A DNA stretch of 64,000 nt from Rhodoferax sp. (lineage in GTDB: Bacteria; Pseudomonadota; Gammaproteobacteria; Burkholderiales; Burkholderiaceae_C). The position numbers and the translations under genes were made by a program. The notes beneath the pieces were generated by a model that was not told where the DNA came from, ran no database searches, and worked only from the letters and a program-made list of their open reading frames with translations. Numbering within the stretch: the stretch's first letter is position 1; each line of letters opens with the position of its first letter. This document shows, one piece after another, positions 56,353 to 64,000 of the stretch. The stretch is from positions 1 through 64,000 of the forward strand of contig JARLJI010000137.1 of assembly GCA_031291295.1 (NCBI GenBank). The letters run 5' to 3'.

Positions 56353-57774
56353 CTATTTGGTCAGGAACGCCAGCATGCGGTCGGCAAACTCGCCGTAGGG
56401 AGGCATGAGGAACTTCAGTGAGCTGAACCGCGCCTGATGGAACACTGGGCGCAGCTTGGAAAAGGTGGTGAAGCCCTCGACGCCGTGGTAATGGCCCATG
56501 CCCGATTCGCCGACGCCGCCAAAAGGGAGGTCGTGTTGGCCGACATGGAACAGCGCATCGTTGATGGAGACGCCGCCCGACATCACGTGATCCAGGAGTT
56601 GCTGCACGCGCCTGCGGTCGTAGCTGAACGGGTAGAGGGCCAGTGGGCGCGGACCGGCATTGATGCTGGAGATCACCTGGCCCAGGTCCGTGTAGCCGCG
56701 CAGCGGCAAGATGGGGCCAAAAATCTCGCGCTGCATCAGCATGCAGTCCTGTGGCGCATTCAGTACGATGCAAGGCGCCATCTTTCGGCTGGCCGCGTCG
56801 AAGGCCGGACCCTCCAGCAGTTGGATGACCGTTGCGCCGAGTTCGCGCGCCTCGTTCAGCGCTTGGCGCAGGCGATCGAACGAACGCTGGTCAATGATCG
56901 AGGTGTAGTCAGGCGAAGCCAGTTCGGGGTAGCGCGCAGGCACGATCTCGCGGGCATGCTGGACAAAGGCGGCTATGCTTTTTTCAGGTAGCCAGGCATG
57001 GTCCACCGTAGTGCAGATCTGGCCGGCGTTGAGCAGTTTGACAAAGAGGATGCGCTCAGCCGCTTTGCGCAGTGGGAAATCCTCGCAAACCACGGCGGGC
57101 GCCTTGCCGCCAAGCTCCAGTGTGACCGGACACAGGTTTTTCGCGGCGGCCGCCATCACGGCGCGCCCTGTGGTCCCGGAGCCCGTAAACAGCAGGTGGT
57201 CGAAGGGCAGTTTGGAAAATTCGACGCCGACGCCCCCGATTTCATCAAAGAACTGGAGCTTTTCGGGCGGAAAGTACGCGGGCATCCGGTCGATCAGCAG
57301 GCGTGCCAAGTGGCGCGAGTTCTCGCTCATCTTGACCATGGCGCGGTTGCCGGCGGCAAAGACGTAGGTCAGCGGCACCAGGCTGAGGTTGATTGGAAAA
57401 TTCCACGGCACGATCACGCCGACCACACCCAGCGGCTGAGGAATCACGGTGTTTTTTGCACCGAAGAAATTGCGCCAGTCCACTGCGCGCCGCTGGGGCT
57501 TCATCCAGCGCCGTAGATGCTTTATCGCATGATTGACGCCATCGATGGCTGGGAATATTTCAGCCAACAGGGTTTCATGTTTTGATCGGTGACCGTAGTC
57601 GGCGCTGATGGCCTCGCACAACGCGTCCTTGTTTTCGCGGATAAAGCGCTGCAAGGTTCGCAGGTCCTGCTTGCGCGCCTCAAGGCCGGGAATGGGGTCT
57701 GCCAAATAGGCTTGGTGCTGCTGCAAGAGGGCAAGCTCAAGCGACGCGCGGATCGGGGCATCTGAAAGGTCCAT
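56353..57774 (-). CDS. Aldehyde dehydrogenase (coniferyl-aldehyde-dehydrogenase-like)
   Basis: A 473-residue NAD(P)-dependent enzyme with IVPWNFPINLSLVPLTYVFAAGNRAMVKMSE, the cofactor loop FTGSGTTGRAVMAAAAKN, the general-base Glu in VTLELGGKAP, and the nucleophile in NAGQICTTVDHAW. It is shorter than betaine-type ALDHs, as in the coniferyl-aldehyde/class 3 group. It is the first gene of operon I, and the shared element lies 72 bases upstream of its start. The likely job is to turn the aldehyde from the Fe-alcohol dehydrogenases into acid. Confidence 0.92.
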   Translation of the reverse strand: MDLSDAPIRASLELALLQQHQAYLADPIPGLEARKQDLRTLQRFIRENKDALCEAISADYGHRSKHETLLAEIFPAIDGVNHAIKHLRRWMKPQRRAVDWRNFFGAKNTVIPQPLGVVGVIVPWNFPINLSLVPLTYVFAAGNRAMVKMSENSRHLARLLIDRMPAYFPPEKLQFFDEIGGVGVEFSKLPFDHLLFTGSGTTGRAVMAAAAKNLCPVTLELGGKAPAVVCEDFPLRKAAERILFVKLLNAGQICTTVDHAWLPEKSIAAFVQHAREIVPARYPELASPDYTSIIDQRSFDRLRQALNEARELGATVIQLLEGPAFDAASRKMAPCIVLNAPQDCMLMQREIFGPILPLRGYTDLGQVISSINAGPRPLALYPFSYDRRRVQQLLDHVMSGGVSINDALFHVGQHDLPFGGVGESGMGHYHGVEGFTTFSKLRPVFHQARFSSLKFLMPPYGEFADRMLAFLTK

Positions 57775-57846
57775 GTCGCCTCCCTGGGTAGAGGCGTACT
57801 GTGCCGCGAACGCGCGTGCTGCGAAATGGTGCAGCCCCCCTGAATA

Positions 57847-57863
57847 GGTTCGGGTTTCTGGTG
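57847..57863 (-). promoter_or_regulatory. Shared 17-bp element, copy 2 (operon I)
   Basis: On the minus strand CACCAGAAACCCGAACC, 72 bases before the aldehyde dehydrogenase start. It is identical to copy 3 and 16/17 identical to copy 1. It is internally a near-tandem of GAAACC and CGAACC. Confidence 0.6.
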
Positions 57864-58007
57864 CGCCGCGAGGCGCTGGCTTGCTGCAGCTTTGAGTGGA
57901 TTGCTTGCGGCCACTGGCCCAGGTTCAGCGGGCTGAGCAATGCGGGTAGGTAGGCATTCCCAAGGGAGGCGCCGGGAATTTTGTTTGAATAAGCGATCAG
58001 GCTGAGG

Positions 58008-59222
58008 TCAACCCAATTGCGTGGGCATGAGCTTCTCGAGTAGCTCCCGCGCCTGTTTGCGACCGAGGTAGCGCGGAACACCGTAGGTTCCATGGGCTTC
58101 CCGAAAGGCCCGCCCGATAATGGTGTCGAAGTCGTTGCGCGACAGCCCCTGGACGGTATCGGGGATCTGCATGTTCTGGTTCATTTGCCGGATCAATGCA
58201 ATGAACGCGTCCGCGCGATCCAGATCGCTCGTCGCGCTGGAGCCGACGCCCACGATACGGGCCAGATCGGCCAGACGATGAGCGCAGTGGGATTTGGAGA
58301 ACTCCAGAACATGTGGCAACACGATCGCATTGATCAGCCCATGGGGGACGTGATAGAGGCCGCCGAGCTGGTGCGACAGCGCGTGCACATAGCCAACGCC
58401 AGCGCGGGTGAAAGCCAGACCCGCAAAGCAGGACGCCACGGCCATGCGCTCTCTGGCTTCGAGGTTCTGTCCGTTGGCGTAGGCGATGGGAAGGTTGCGC
58501 ACAATGCTGGTGATCGCCATGCGCGTATACCGGTCGGTCTCGTCGGTGGCAAGGGTGGAGATGTAGGCTTCGATCGCGTGCGTCAGCGCATCCATTCCGG
58601 TGGGCGCCGTGATGACCGGGGGCAGACTGGCCATGAGCTTGGGATCGAGCGCCATCATGGAGGGCACGAGTTTGGGGTCGATGATGGGGATCTTGGTATG
58701 TGCCGCGTTGTCCGAGACGATGGCCACGATGGTGACCTCGGAACCCGTTCCCGCCGTGGTTGGAATCGCAAAGAAAGGCAGCGTGCGCTTGCGCGGCAAT
58801 GCATAGAGCCACAGGCCCCGGAGTTTTGCCGGGTGGCAGTTGTTGGCATGGCACAGCAAAATGGCCTTGGCCGCGTCGATGGATGAGCCGCCGCCGACTG
58901 CAATCACGGCGTCTGGCTTGAATCCCTTGATGCGTGCCGCCCCTTGCAGCACGACGTCAAACCCCGGGTCAGGTTGAATCTCGCTGAAAACCTCCACCAC
59001 CAGGCCCAGACCTTGAAGCAAGTCGGCCAGCGGGTCGACGATGCCCAGTTTCAGCAGCGCGGCATCGGTGATGAACAGCACGCGCTCGAGTCCTTGTGCG
59101 GCGATTTCGCGGCACATGGAAAGGGACGCGCCCGGGCCGACGAAAGAAAACGGCTTGGGGAAGGTCAACAGCGGCGTCACAACGCGCAGTGCGCGAATCT
59201 TCATGCGGCTGCACAAGTACAT
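58008..59222 (-). CDS. Iron-containing alcohol dehydrogenase II
   Basis: A 404-residue group III alcohol dehydrogenase, distinct from ADH I in the same island (different N-terminus LCSRMKIRALRVVTPLLTFPKPFSFVGPG). GGGSSIDAAKAILLC, TTAGTGSEVTIVAIV, DALTHAIEAY and HALSHQLGGLYHVPHGLINAIVLP supply the cofactor and metal sites. The start is ATG 59222 with GAGG upstream. It is translated from operon II right after the acyltransferase (9 bases). Confidence 0.9.
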   Translation of the reverse strand: MYLCSRMKIRALRVVTPLLTFPKPFSFVGPGASLSMCREIAAQGLERVLFITDAALLKLGIVDPLADLLQGLGLVVEVFSEIQPDPGFDVVLQGAARIKGFKPDAVIAVGGGSSIDAAKAILLCHANNCHPAKLRGLWLYALPRKRTLPFFAIPTTAGTGSEVTIVAIVSDNAAHTKIPIIDPKLVPSMMALDPKLMASLPPVITAPTGMDALTHAIEAYISTLATDETDRYTRMAITSIVRNLPIAYANGQNLEARERMAVASCFAGLAFTRAGVGYVHALSHQLGGLYHVPHGLINAIVLPHVLEFSKSHCAHRLADLARIVGVGSSATSDLDRADAFIALIRQMNQNMQIPDTVQGLSRNDFDTIIGRAFREAHGTYGVPRYLGRKQARELLEKLMPTQLG

Positions 59223-59230
59223 GGAATACC

Positions 59231-60610
59231 TCAGTGAAGGATGCAGGCTTCGAGTTCGGCAAACGCCTGCTGCACATGCTCGCTCAGGCTTTGCAGGTCG
59301 GGCAATTGGTCCGCTGCGACCAGGCCAAAGAACAGGGTGCCGGCGTAGCTGAACAGGGTGACATTGAGCAGGTTGCTCGGTGGCAAGGTGCTGATCGGGT
59401 GCATCTCTTCCATTCTGGCGCCCTTGATGTAGAGAAACCCGCTTGGACCGGGGACGTTGGATACCATGGCATTGCTCAGGGGCCGCATGGCGTCGCTCAA
59501 GCCCAGGGTCTCGGCGGCTTGCGCCACCAGCCCGGTGAGGATGGTGTACGACTCGATGGCCGCTGGCGCGACGCCGTCCATCATGCTGCGCACATTGCGC
59601 AGCGAAAAGCCGATGTTGCGCAAACGCACAAAGGGGTCGTCGGTTGGCTCCGACAGCTCCACCTGCACAATGCCGATCTTGTTGCCCGCCGCCTTGTCAC
59701 CGTCCCGGCGCAAATTCACCGGCATCTGAATGACGATGGGTCGCTTCAGGTCCACGCCATGGTCCATCAGATAACGGCGCAAGGCAGAGTCCAGGCAAGT
59801 CAAGGCAACGTGGTTGACCGTGGAGCGCGTGCGCTCGCGAATGCGGTTGATGCGCTCCATCGAGATGCCAGCGGCGGCGAACTGCCGCCCTGGCGTGACC
59901 TGTCCGGTCAGCAGGGTCTTGGCGCTGGAAACAAAAGGCAGGGCGATGGCGTTCTTGGTGAGCTTGGAGCCCTCCAGCAGCAGCATGGCGCCAAGGCGGC
60001 CGATGCCCGTGGCGCGCCGGGCGGTGTCGGCCATTTCATTTCTGAGTGACGGCAGGGCCTCCTGGGCGGGCTTTGGTCGCTTGCCTTCCCTGCGACTGTG
60101 CCCGTGGGACCATATCGGGCTGATGCCCATGTCATTGGGGGAGCCAGACAGGGTCTCTGCAATCCACCTTGACATGGTCACGCCGTCGGCGTACGCATGG
60201 TGGATCTTGTGATAAATGGCGAAGCGCCCCTGCCCGAGTCCGTCGATCACATGCGTTTCCCACAGAGGACGGGATCTGTCGAGCATGGGAACATGCAGCT
60301 CGCAGGCAAACCGGTACAAGGCCTGGCGGTCCTTGCTGGCGTTCTTCAAGCGGTGGTAGAAGACATGCTGCGACAGGTCTATGCTCGCTGCCTTTTTCCA
60401 TTGGGGCATGCCGGTGAGCGAAAACGCAATGACCTGGTCAAACGGAGCTTTGAGGTCCGTGTGCCCCAAATATTCACGGTACAGGTCCTTGGCGAAGGTG
60501 GGCGCGGATTTGGCCGGCCGCTGAAAGACCAGCAGGCCGGCCACATGTTTGGGGCTGGCCTCGGTTTCAGCGATAAAGAAACCGAAGTCAAGCAGGGAGA
60601 GTTTGTTCAT
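59231..60610 (-). CDS. WS/DGAT-type wax ester synthase/diacylglycerol acyltransferase
   Basis: A 459-residue acyltransferase that esterifies acyl-CoA to long-chain alcohols or diacylglycerol. The catalytic motif HHAYADG (HHxxxDG) is within IYHKIHHAYADGVTMSRWI. The N-terminal KLSLLDFGFFIAETEASPKHVAGLLVF and C-terminal SNVPGPSGFLYIKGA match the family. The ATG at 60610 follows a 51-residue open extension that looks non-coding. Storage lipid synthesis is inferred. It links the island to fatty alcohol or acyl-CoA. Confidence 0.9.
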   Translation of the reverse strand: MNKLSLLDFGFFIAETEASPKHVAGLLVFQRPAKSAPTFAKDLYREYLGHTDLKAPFDQVIAFSLTGMPQWKKAASIDLSQHVFYHRLKNASKDRQALYRFACELHVPMLDRSRPLWETHVIDGLGQGRFAIYHKIHHAYADGVTMSRWIAETLSGSPNDMGISPIWSHGHSRREGKRPKPAQEALPSLRNEMADTARRATGIGRLGAMLLLEGSKLTKNAIALPFVSSAKTLLTGQVTPGRQFAAAGISMERINRIRERTRSTVNHVALTCLDSALRRYLMDHGVDLKRPIVIQMPVNLRRDGDKAAGNKIGIVQVELSEPTDDPFVRLRNIGFSLRNVRSMMDGVAPAAIESYTILTGLVAQAAETLGLSDAMRPLSNAMVSNVPGPSGFLYIKGARMEEMHPISTLPPSNLLNVTLFSYAGTLFFGLVAADQLPDLQSLSEHVQQAFAELEACILH

Positions 60611-60808
60611 GAGTCTGGCCCGTGGTCTGGCTGGCCCCCGATCCACGGTCTCTGGTTTGGTCTGTTGATGGCGGGTACTTGGGCATCGCTTGACTTTGCC
60701 GCGGTCCGGTCCGAGGCAAAAGGGGGCCGCTACCACCGCCACCGTCTTGCCGGCCGGAATCACAACGCTGATGCGGTGCAGGATGGGGCGCGCAGCCAGT
60801 AGGCAGGC

Positions 60809-60830
60809 TCCGGGCCGGCATCGGCCCGGA
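60809..60830. terminator. Hairpin after exported protein C gene
   Basis: Perfect 9-bp stem TCCGGGCCG/CGGCCCGGA with a GCAT loop, starting 14 bases after the protein C stop. No T-run follows on either strand, so it may be an attenuator, a Rho-dependent end or an mRNA-protecting stem rather than a classic terminator. Confidence 0.4.
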
Positions 60831-60844
60831 AATCCGCTGGGTCT

Positions 60845-62263
60845 TCAGCGCTTCTCAATCAGGCAAGGCACAGCGATTTCAAACGCCGAGGTGCTGATGT
60901 AGCGACCCTGTGGGTAGTACTCGCCCATGTCCTTGGCCATGCTGCGTTGAGTGACGACGTTCTGCACCGCGTGCTTGAACTCGCCTGCGCCCAGCATGTT
61001 GCGCAGTTGCAGCACGGTCACGTCGGCGTCGCCTGAACCATCCCCATCATCGGCCATTGGCAGCCAGGCAATGCCACATTGCGGCGTGGCATTGCGGGGC
61101 CGGTCGGCAGCGCGGCTGAGCACCAAGGTGTAGTAACCGTCGGGGCCCACAGGAATGTTCTCGTCATGCACACATTGGTTGACCCTGGTGTTGGCAAAGC
61201 CTTGGTTCGAGCACCACGACCAGTAGCGCAAATCGCCGCCACCCATCTTGGCATCGCCATGCACCGTGTGCGGCGTCGTGGGGGCCTTGGCGCGCAGCAC
61301 AAAGACCTTGCCCAGGCGGCGATTCACGATGGTGCGAATGTACTGGTTGTCCAGGTTGGGATAAAACCCGCCTTCGCTCTTGCGTGCATTGGGGTTGAGC
61401 GGCGTGCCCAGGTAAATGCCATACAGCGCGTCGCGGTCCAATTGCTGGTACCAGGTCGGCGGCGCGGTGGCCGGGAAGGTCGAAGACTTCTTCGCTGCGG
61501 CCTCCAGCATCTTGTGGTACTGCCCCATTGGCACCGCCATCGCAGCCGGGTCGAGTTGCAGCGGTTGGCGCACGCGCAGCGCGCCGCAGGCTTCGACGCC
61601 GCGCAGCACTTTGCCATCGGCGAAGGTCAATACCGGCACCGGCAGACCGCTGTTACCGGTTTCGTCGGTGCCATTGTCGCGGGCATAAATGCGGTACAGA
61701 ATAACTTGCTGCCCCGGTGTCGGGCCGTATTTCGGCGTGTGCAATTCACCCCGGGTCTGGCCGACAATGTTCATGCCAACCGGCTGATTGGGGTCGGGCT
61801 TGGCGTCAACCACATTCAAGCTGTAGTCGCGGTTGGCGCTGGCGCGGTTAGCGCCTGACAGGAAGGGGTTGCTCGATCCCGCAATGGGCTTGATCAGATA
61901 ATCGGCAACCGATTCAATTGGCACGCCCTTGCCGTCGTAGCTGATGAAAGACATGTAACGGGAATGCGGGAACTTGCCTTCAATCGACAGCTTGGCATTG
62001 GCTGGCACGGTGAAGGTGGCGGCCCAGTAAAACGTGGCTGAGTCAGGGTAGGCGACGTTCAGGTATGGGTCCCCACTGGCCGGACCCCGGGACCAGAAGC
62101 AACTGCGTGGCCCTGGAATCGGGTCCTTACCGGCGGCAATCGCCTTCATCGAGTCGGCGGCCATCATTTCGGGGACACCGATCTGCGCCAAGGCGGCGCA
62201 CGACAGCAACGCAAAGGTGGCCGCAAGAGCCGCGCGTGCTCCTCTTTTGAACAGTCGATTCAT
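60845..62263 (-). CDS. Exported protein C of a three-member paralogous family
   Basis: A 472-residue protein with a Sec signal (NRLFKRGARAALAATFALLSCAALA) after GGAGA. It is closest to protein B. Shared landmarks are CFWSRGPASGDPYLNVAYPD, KLSIEGKFPHSRYMSFISYDGKGVPIESVADYLI, VILYRIYARDNGT, LPVPVLTFADGKVLRGVEAC, FYPNLDNQYIRTIVNRRLGKVFVLR, LRYWSWC and SRAADRPRNATPQCGIAWLPM. It is the first gene of operon II, with the shared element 119 bases upstream. Function unknown. Confidence 0.78.
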   Translation of the reverse strand: MNRLFKRGARAALAATFALLSCAALAQIGVPEMMAADSMKAIAAGKDPIPGPRSCFWSRGPASGDPYLNVAYPDSATFYWAATFTVPANAKLSIEGKFPHSRYMSFISYDGKGVPIESVADYLIKPIAGSSNPFLSGANRASANRDYSLNVVDAKPDPNQPVGMNIVGQTRGELHTPKYGPTPGQQVILYRIYARDNGTDETGNSGLPVPVLTFADGKVLRGVEACGALRVRQPLQLDPAAMAVPMGQYHKMLEAAAKKSSTFPATAPPTWYQQLDRDALYGIYLGTPLNPNARKSEGGFYPNLDNQYIRTIVNRRLGKVFVLRAKAPTTPHTVHGDAKMGGGDLRYWSWCSNQGFANTRVNQCVHDENIPVGPDGYYTLVLSRAADRPRNATPQCGIAWLPMADDGDGSGDADVTVLQLRNMLGAGEFKHAVQNVVTQRSMAKDMGEYYPQGRYISTSAFEIAVPCLIEKR

Positions 62264-62382
62264 GGATGTCTCCGATTCGGGTTGGGCGATTTTGATTGAG
62301 CCGCTCCCTCCGAAGTGAGATGGGCTCTGATGAATGTATCTCTCGCTCCCCGGTTCGGCAATGGGGCGCACGCCCCAACAGT

Positions 62383-62399
62383 GGTTCGGGTTTCTGGTG
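62383..62399 (-). promoter_or_regulatory. Shared 17-bp element, copy 3 (operon II)
   Basis: CACCAGAAACCCGAACC on the minus strand, 119 bases before the start of exported protein C. It is identical to the element before the aldehyde dehydrogenase operon. Confidence 0.6.
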
Positions 62400-62829
62400 T
62401 CTGCCGTCTGGTAAGCGCAACCCGTTCGGTCATGCGAAGTACTTCCAGAATGTGGTTCGCAGTGGTCTACTGGCTCACTCCGTTTCGTTTTCCGCAGGGC
62501 CCGGCTACTCAACCTAAAAGCGCATTTACCCGGTTGCTGGCAACGCATTTGAAGGCGCAAAAGCCCCGATCATTGGTGCGATCTTGTCGCTCACGGGTGC
62601 AGCAGCAGGCCCCAGGCATCTATCGCATCAAACTGCTCCGTAATGGCCTTCACATGCTGCAAGGCTGCAAGGCTGCAAGGCTGCATGGATATTGGCGATT
62701 AGCGGTTTGACGAGGTTAGAGTACCGAAGCGAAGAAGCAGCTGGCAAGACGACACCCAGCGTTCAAACAGTGCTTGTCACTTTCTGAAGGACCCATCAAG
62801 AGATCGATGCGGGTTTCAGATAAGAATAT

Positions 62830-62876
62830 GCTGTAGCCCTTACCTGATCTTCGCAGGTAGCTATCAAAACAGGAGC
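62830..62876 (+). repeat. Dispersed repeat copy in the distal gene-poor region
   Basis: GCTGTAGCCCTTACCTG arm, a TCGCAGGTA spacer, and core GCTATCAAAACAGGAGC at 62860-62876, with the AGGAGC variant also seen at 16239-16255. Confidence 0.6.
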
Positions 62877-62878
62877 GA

Positions 62879-63016
62879 CCGAGTTTCGGCACCGTGCTGC
62901 CCGACGCCGTGAGCAAAAGCCGCGTGCTGGGCGGCGCCAACCGTGTGCTGCACTTCGGCGCGACGGAATGGTGCGCGGCGAAGTTTCATGAGGAGGTGGA
63001 GGCACTGATTCGATGA
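62879..63016 (+). pseudogene. Gene remnant, C-terminal fragment of unknown protein
   Basis: A plus-strand frame reads PSFGTVLPDAVSKSRVLGGA, then NRVLHFGATEW and AAKFHEEVEALIR before TGA. It looks like the true end of a protein, but no start with a ribosome site precedes it and the repeat copy abuts its 5-prime side. I do not recognise the family. Confidence 0.4.
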
Positions 63017-63216
63017 CGGCGAGTGGCTATGCGCCCATTGCCGTCGTAGCGGCCGTTGACTTCAGCACTCGACCGCCGACATCCAGGAAGCGGTCCATGC
63101 TCGACACCAATGTCAGCTATCCGGATGGGGCCGTTTCAAATGGGTCGTCGAGCCACGACCACGAGCCGAATTTGGAATTCGTCGCTGGCTGGACCTCTTG
63201 ACGGAGTTCCCTTCAT

Positions 63217-63885
63217 TCAGTAACGGCCGACTTCGATGGCCTCTTCGCTTTCGATGTCACGCAGCCGTTGTGCCCACTGTGCCAGGCAGGCCTCCCGCTG
63301 CGAATCGTCTATGCGCACCGGCCGGTAGACCACCTGTGGTTGCAGCACCGAGAAGCCCGTAAAGTTCAGCATGCCGCGATGCATGGGCCTCAGCATGGCG
63401 TTCAGGTCCCCATTGAAGCCGTCTTTCAGGTAAGCGGCCTCGGGGCCGCCCGTGGTCAACGAGAGCAGAGCGCGCTTTCCCTTGAACTTGCCGGTCTCGT
63501 AGAGGTGGCCATTGCCGTAGGTACGGCCCATGGCAAACACACGGTCAACCCAGCCCTTGAGGATGGCCGGCATGCCAAACCACCACAGCGGAAATTGCCA
63601 AATCATCAAATCAGCGGCCTCGATCTTTGCGATCTCGGCCTCCACATCGGGCGCGAAACCGCCGGTCTCGCTGGCCCACACTTCCTCGGCTTGCAGCTTC
63701 AGGTAGTCGGCGTCCTTGACGGTGACGACGTTGCGCCGACTCGAGACCGGGTCAAAGTCCATGCGATAGAGGTCGCTGGTGAGGACCGTGTGACCCCCGG
63801 CTTGCAAGGTGGTTCGGGCCGTGTCGAACATCGCGCCGTTGAAGCTGCGGTGTTCGGGGTGGGCGAGCACAAGCAGAACATTCAT
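63217..63885 (-). CDS. NAD(P)H dehydrogenase (quinone)/flavodoxin-fold oxidoreductase
   Basis: A 222-residue flavoprotein of the NQO/KefF/MdaB type. The start VLLVLAHPEHRSFNGAMFDTA holds the FMN-phosphate loop, and QFPLWWFGMPAILKGWVDRVF and SLTTGGPEAAYLKDGFNGD are the dinucleotide and flavin-contacting motifs. It would reduce quinones or similar compounds with two electrons. ATG 63885 follows an SDR gene end by 8 bases, so the two form one operon. Confidence 0.88.
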   Translation of the reverse strand: MNVLLVLAHPEHRSFNGAMFDTARTTLQAGGHTVLTSDLYRMDFDPVSSRRNVVTVKDADYLKLQAEEVWASETGGFAPDVEAEIAKIEAADLMIWQFPLWWFGMPAILKGWVDRVFAMGRTYGNGHLYETGKFKGKRALLSLTTGGPEAAYLKDGFNGDLNAMLRPMHRGMLNFTGFSVLQPQVVYRPVRIDDSQREACLAQWAQRLRDIESEEAIEVGRY

Positions 63886-63893
63886 CGCGGTGC

Positions 63894-64000
63894 TCACAGC
63901 GGGGTTCTGGCGCCACCGTCGATGTCCAGCAGCATGCCGGTGGCGAAACTGTTGCTCACCAGCATTTCCACGCATTTGGCGATGTCATCAGGCTCGCCAG
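63894..64000 (-). CDS. Short-chain dehydrogenase/reductase, 5-prime part outside the window
   Basis: The last 35 codons of a minus-strand gene. The visible end reads GEPDDIAKCVEMLVSNSF, then ATGMLLDIDGGARTPL, the standard SDR C-terminus (GxPxDIAxxVxxL and TGxxLxxDGG). The catalytic and nucleotide-binding parts lie beyond base 64000. It is immediately upstream of the quinone oxidoreductase gene. Confidence 0.8.
   Translation of the reverse strand, partial: GEPDDIAKCVEMLVSNSFATGMLLDIDGGARTPL

Larger units (their letters stand above)
62264..63216. other. Gene-poor region between operon II and the oxidoreductase gene
   Basis: A 953-base stretch without a convincing complete gene. It contains the third copy of the shared element (62383-62399), a repeat copy (62830-62876) and a plus-strand ORF remnant (62879-63016). 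The other open frames are short and have no protein-like composition. Confidence 0.6.

Noticed and set aside
48889-62263. Assignment of exported proteins A, B and C to DUF1254/DUF1214
   Set aside because: I looked for the AFWSxTMY and NPIxRY motifs of DUF1214 in all three and did not find them. Only the small remnant at 54590-54812 has them. The three are kept as an unnamed family.

Overview
The window reads as a chromosomal segment of a high-GC betaproteobacterium of the order Burkholderiales, most like the Comamonadaceae (Polaromonas/Rhodoferax/Variovorax-type). The case rests on the block ndk-rlmN-pilF-rodZ-ispG-hisS-yfgM-bamB-der-hfq-hflX-hflK-hflC-hisZ-purA, on strong GC3 bias that opens long antisense frames, and on a dispersed short repeat (17-nt GCTAY-N7-RTAGC-like core) of a kind I associate with this family. 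No rRNA, tRNA, CRISPR array, complete insertion sequence or prophage was seen.

Layout. (1) 0.2-16.8 kb, plus strand: housekeeping genes for nucleotides, tRNA/rRNA modification, cell shape, isoprenoids, the outer-membrane assembly lipoprotein BamB, GTPases, Hfq, the HflKC membrane complex and HisZ/PurA, ending in a clear intrinsic terminator. (2) 16.8-31.4 kb: single-gene and small units, namely a cystathionine beta-lyase, membrane proteins, mnmH, tesA divergent from an orphan YbbA-type ATPase, rlmB, a two-gene short-chain chromate transporter, a MarR-GNAT fusion with a palindromic operator, an SMP-30 hydrolase, and a minus-strand unit coding a Rieske oxygenase, a thiolase and a FadB-like enzyme. 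(3) 31.4-43.2 kb: phosphoesterase, acyl-CoA dehydrogenase, Ni/Co transporter with a TRIC-type channel, GST, methyltransferase, CHRD lipoprotein, a TrhO rhodanese that has lost its normal end, YgiQ, and a MarR regulator with a Bcr/CflA efflux pump. (4) 43.3-62.5 kb: a catabolic island. (5) 62.5-64 kb: gene-poor DNA, then a flavodoxin-fold oxidoreductase and the end of an SDR gene.

The catabolic island is the most interesting part. It has a plus-strand outer-membrane channel gene (43591), a NarL-type two-component system (46.4-47.1 kb), and two minus-strand operons. Operon I (57774 to 47294) codes an aldehyde dehydrogenase, exported protein B, a DUF1214 remnant, an acyl-CoA synthetase, a DUF2505 protein, an SCP2-like protein, an Fe-dependent alcohol dehydrogenase, exported protein A, a 71-aa protein and an anaerobic-sulfatase-maturase-type radical SAM enzyme. 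Operon II (62263 to 58008) codes exported protein C, a WS/DGAT acyltransferase and a second Fe-alcohol dehydrogenase. The channel gene and both operons are each preceded, in the same orientation relative to the gene, by a near-identical 17-bp element, CAC(A/C)AGAAACCCGAACC. I infer one regulon for uptake and oxidation of a hydrophobic alcohol (possibly released from an ester) through aldehyde and acid to acyl-CoA, with storage as wax ester or acylglycerol. The substrate is unknown, and the three large exported paralogues A, B and C have no function I can assign.
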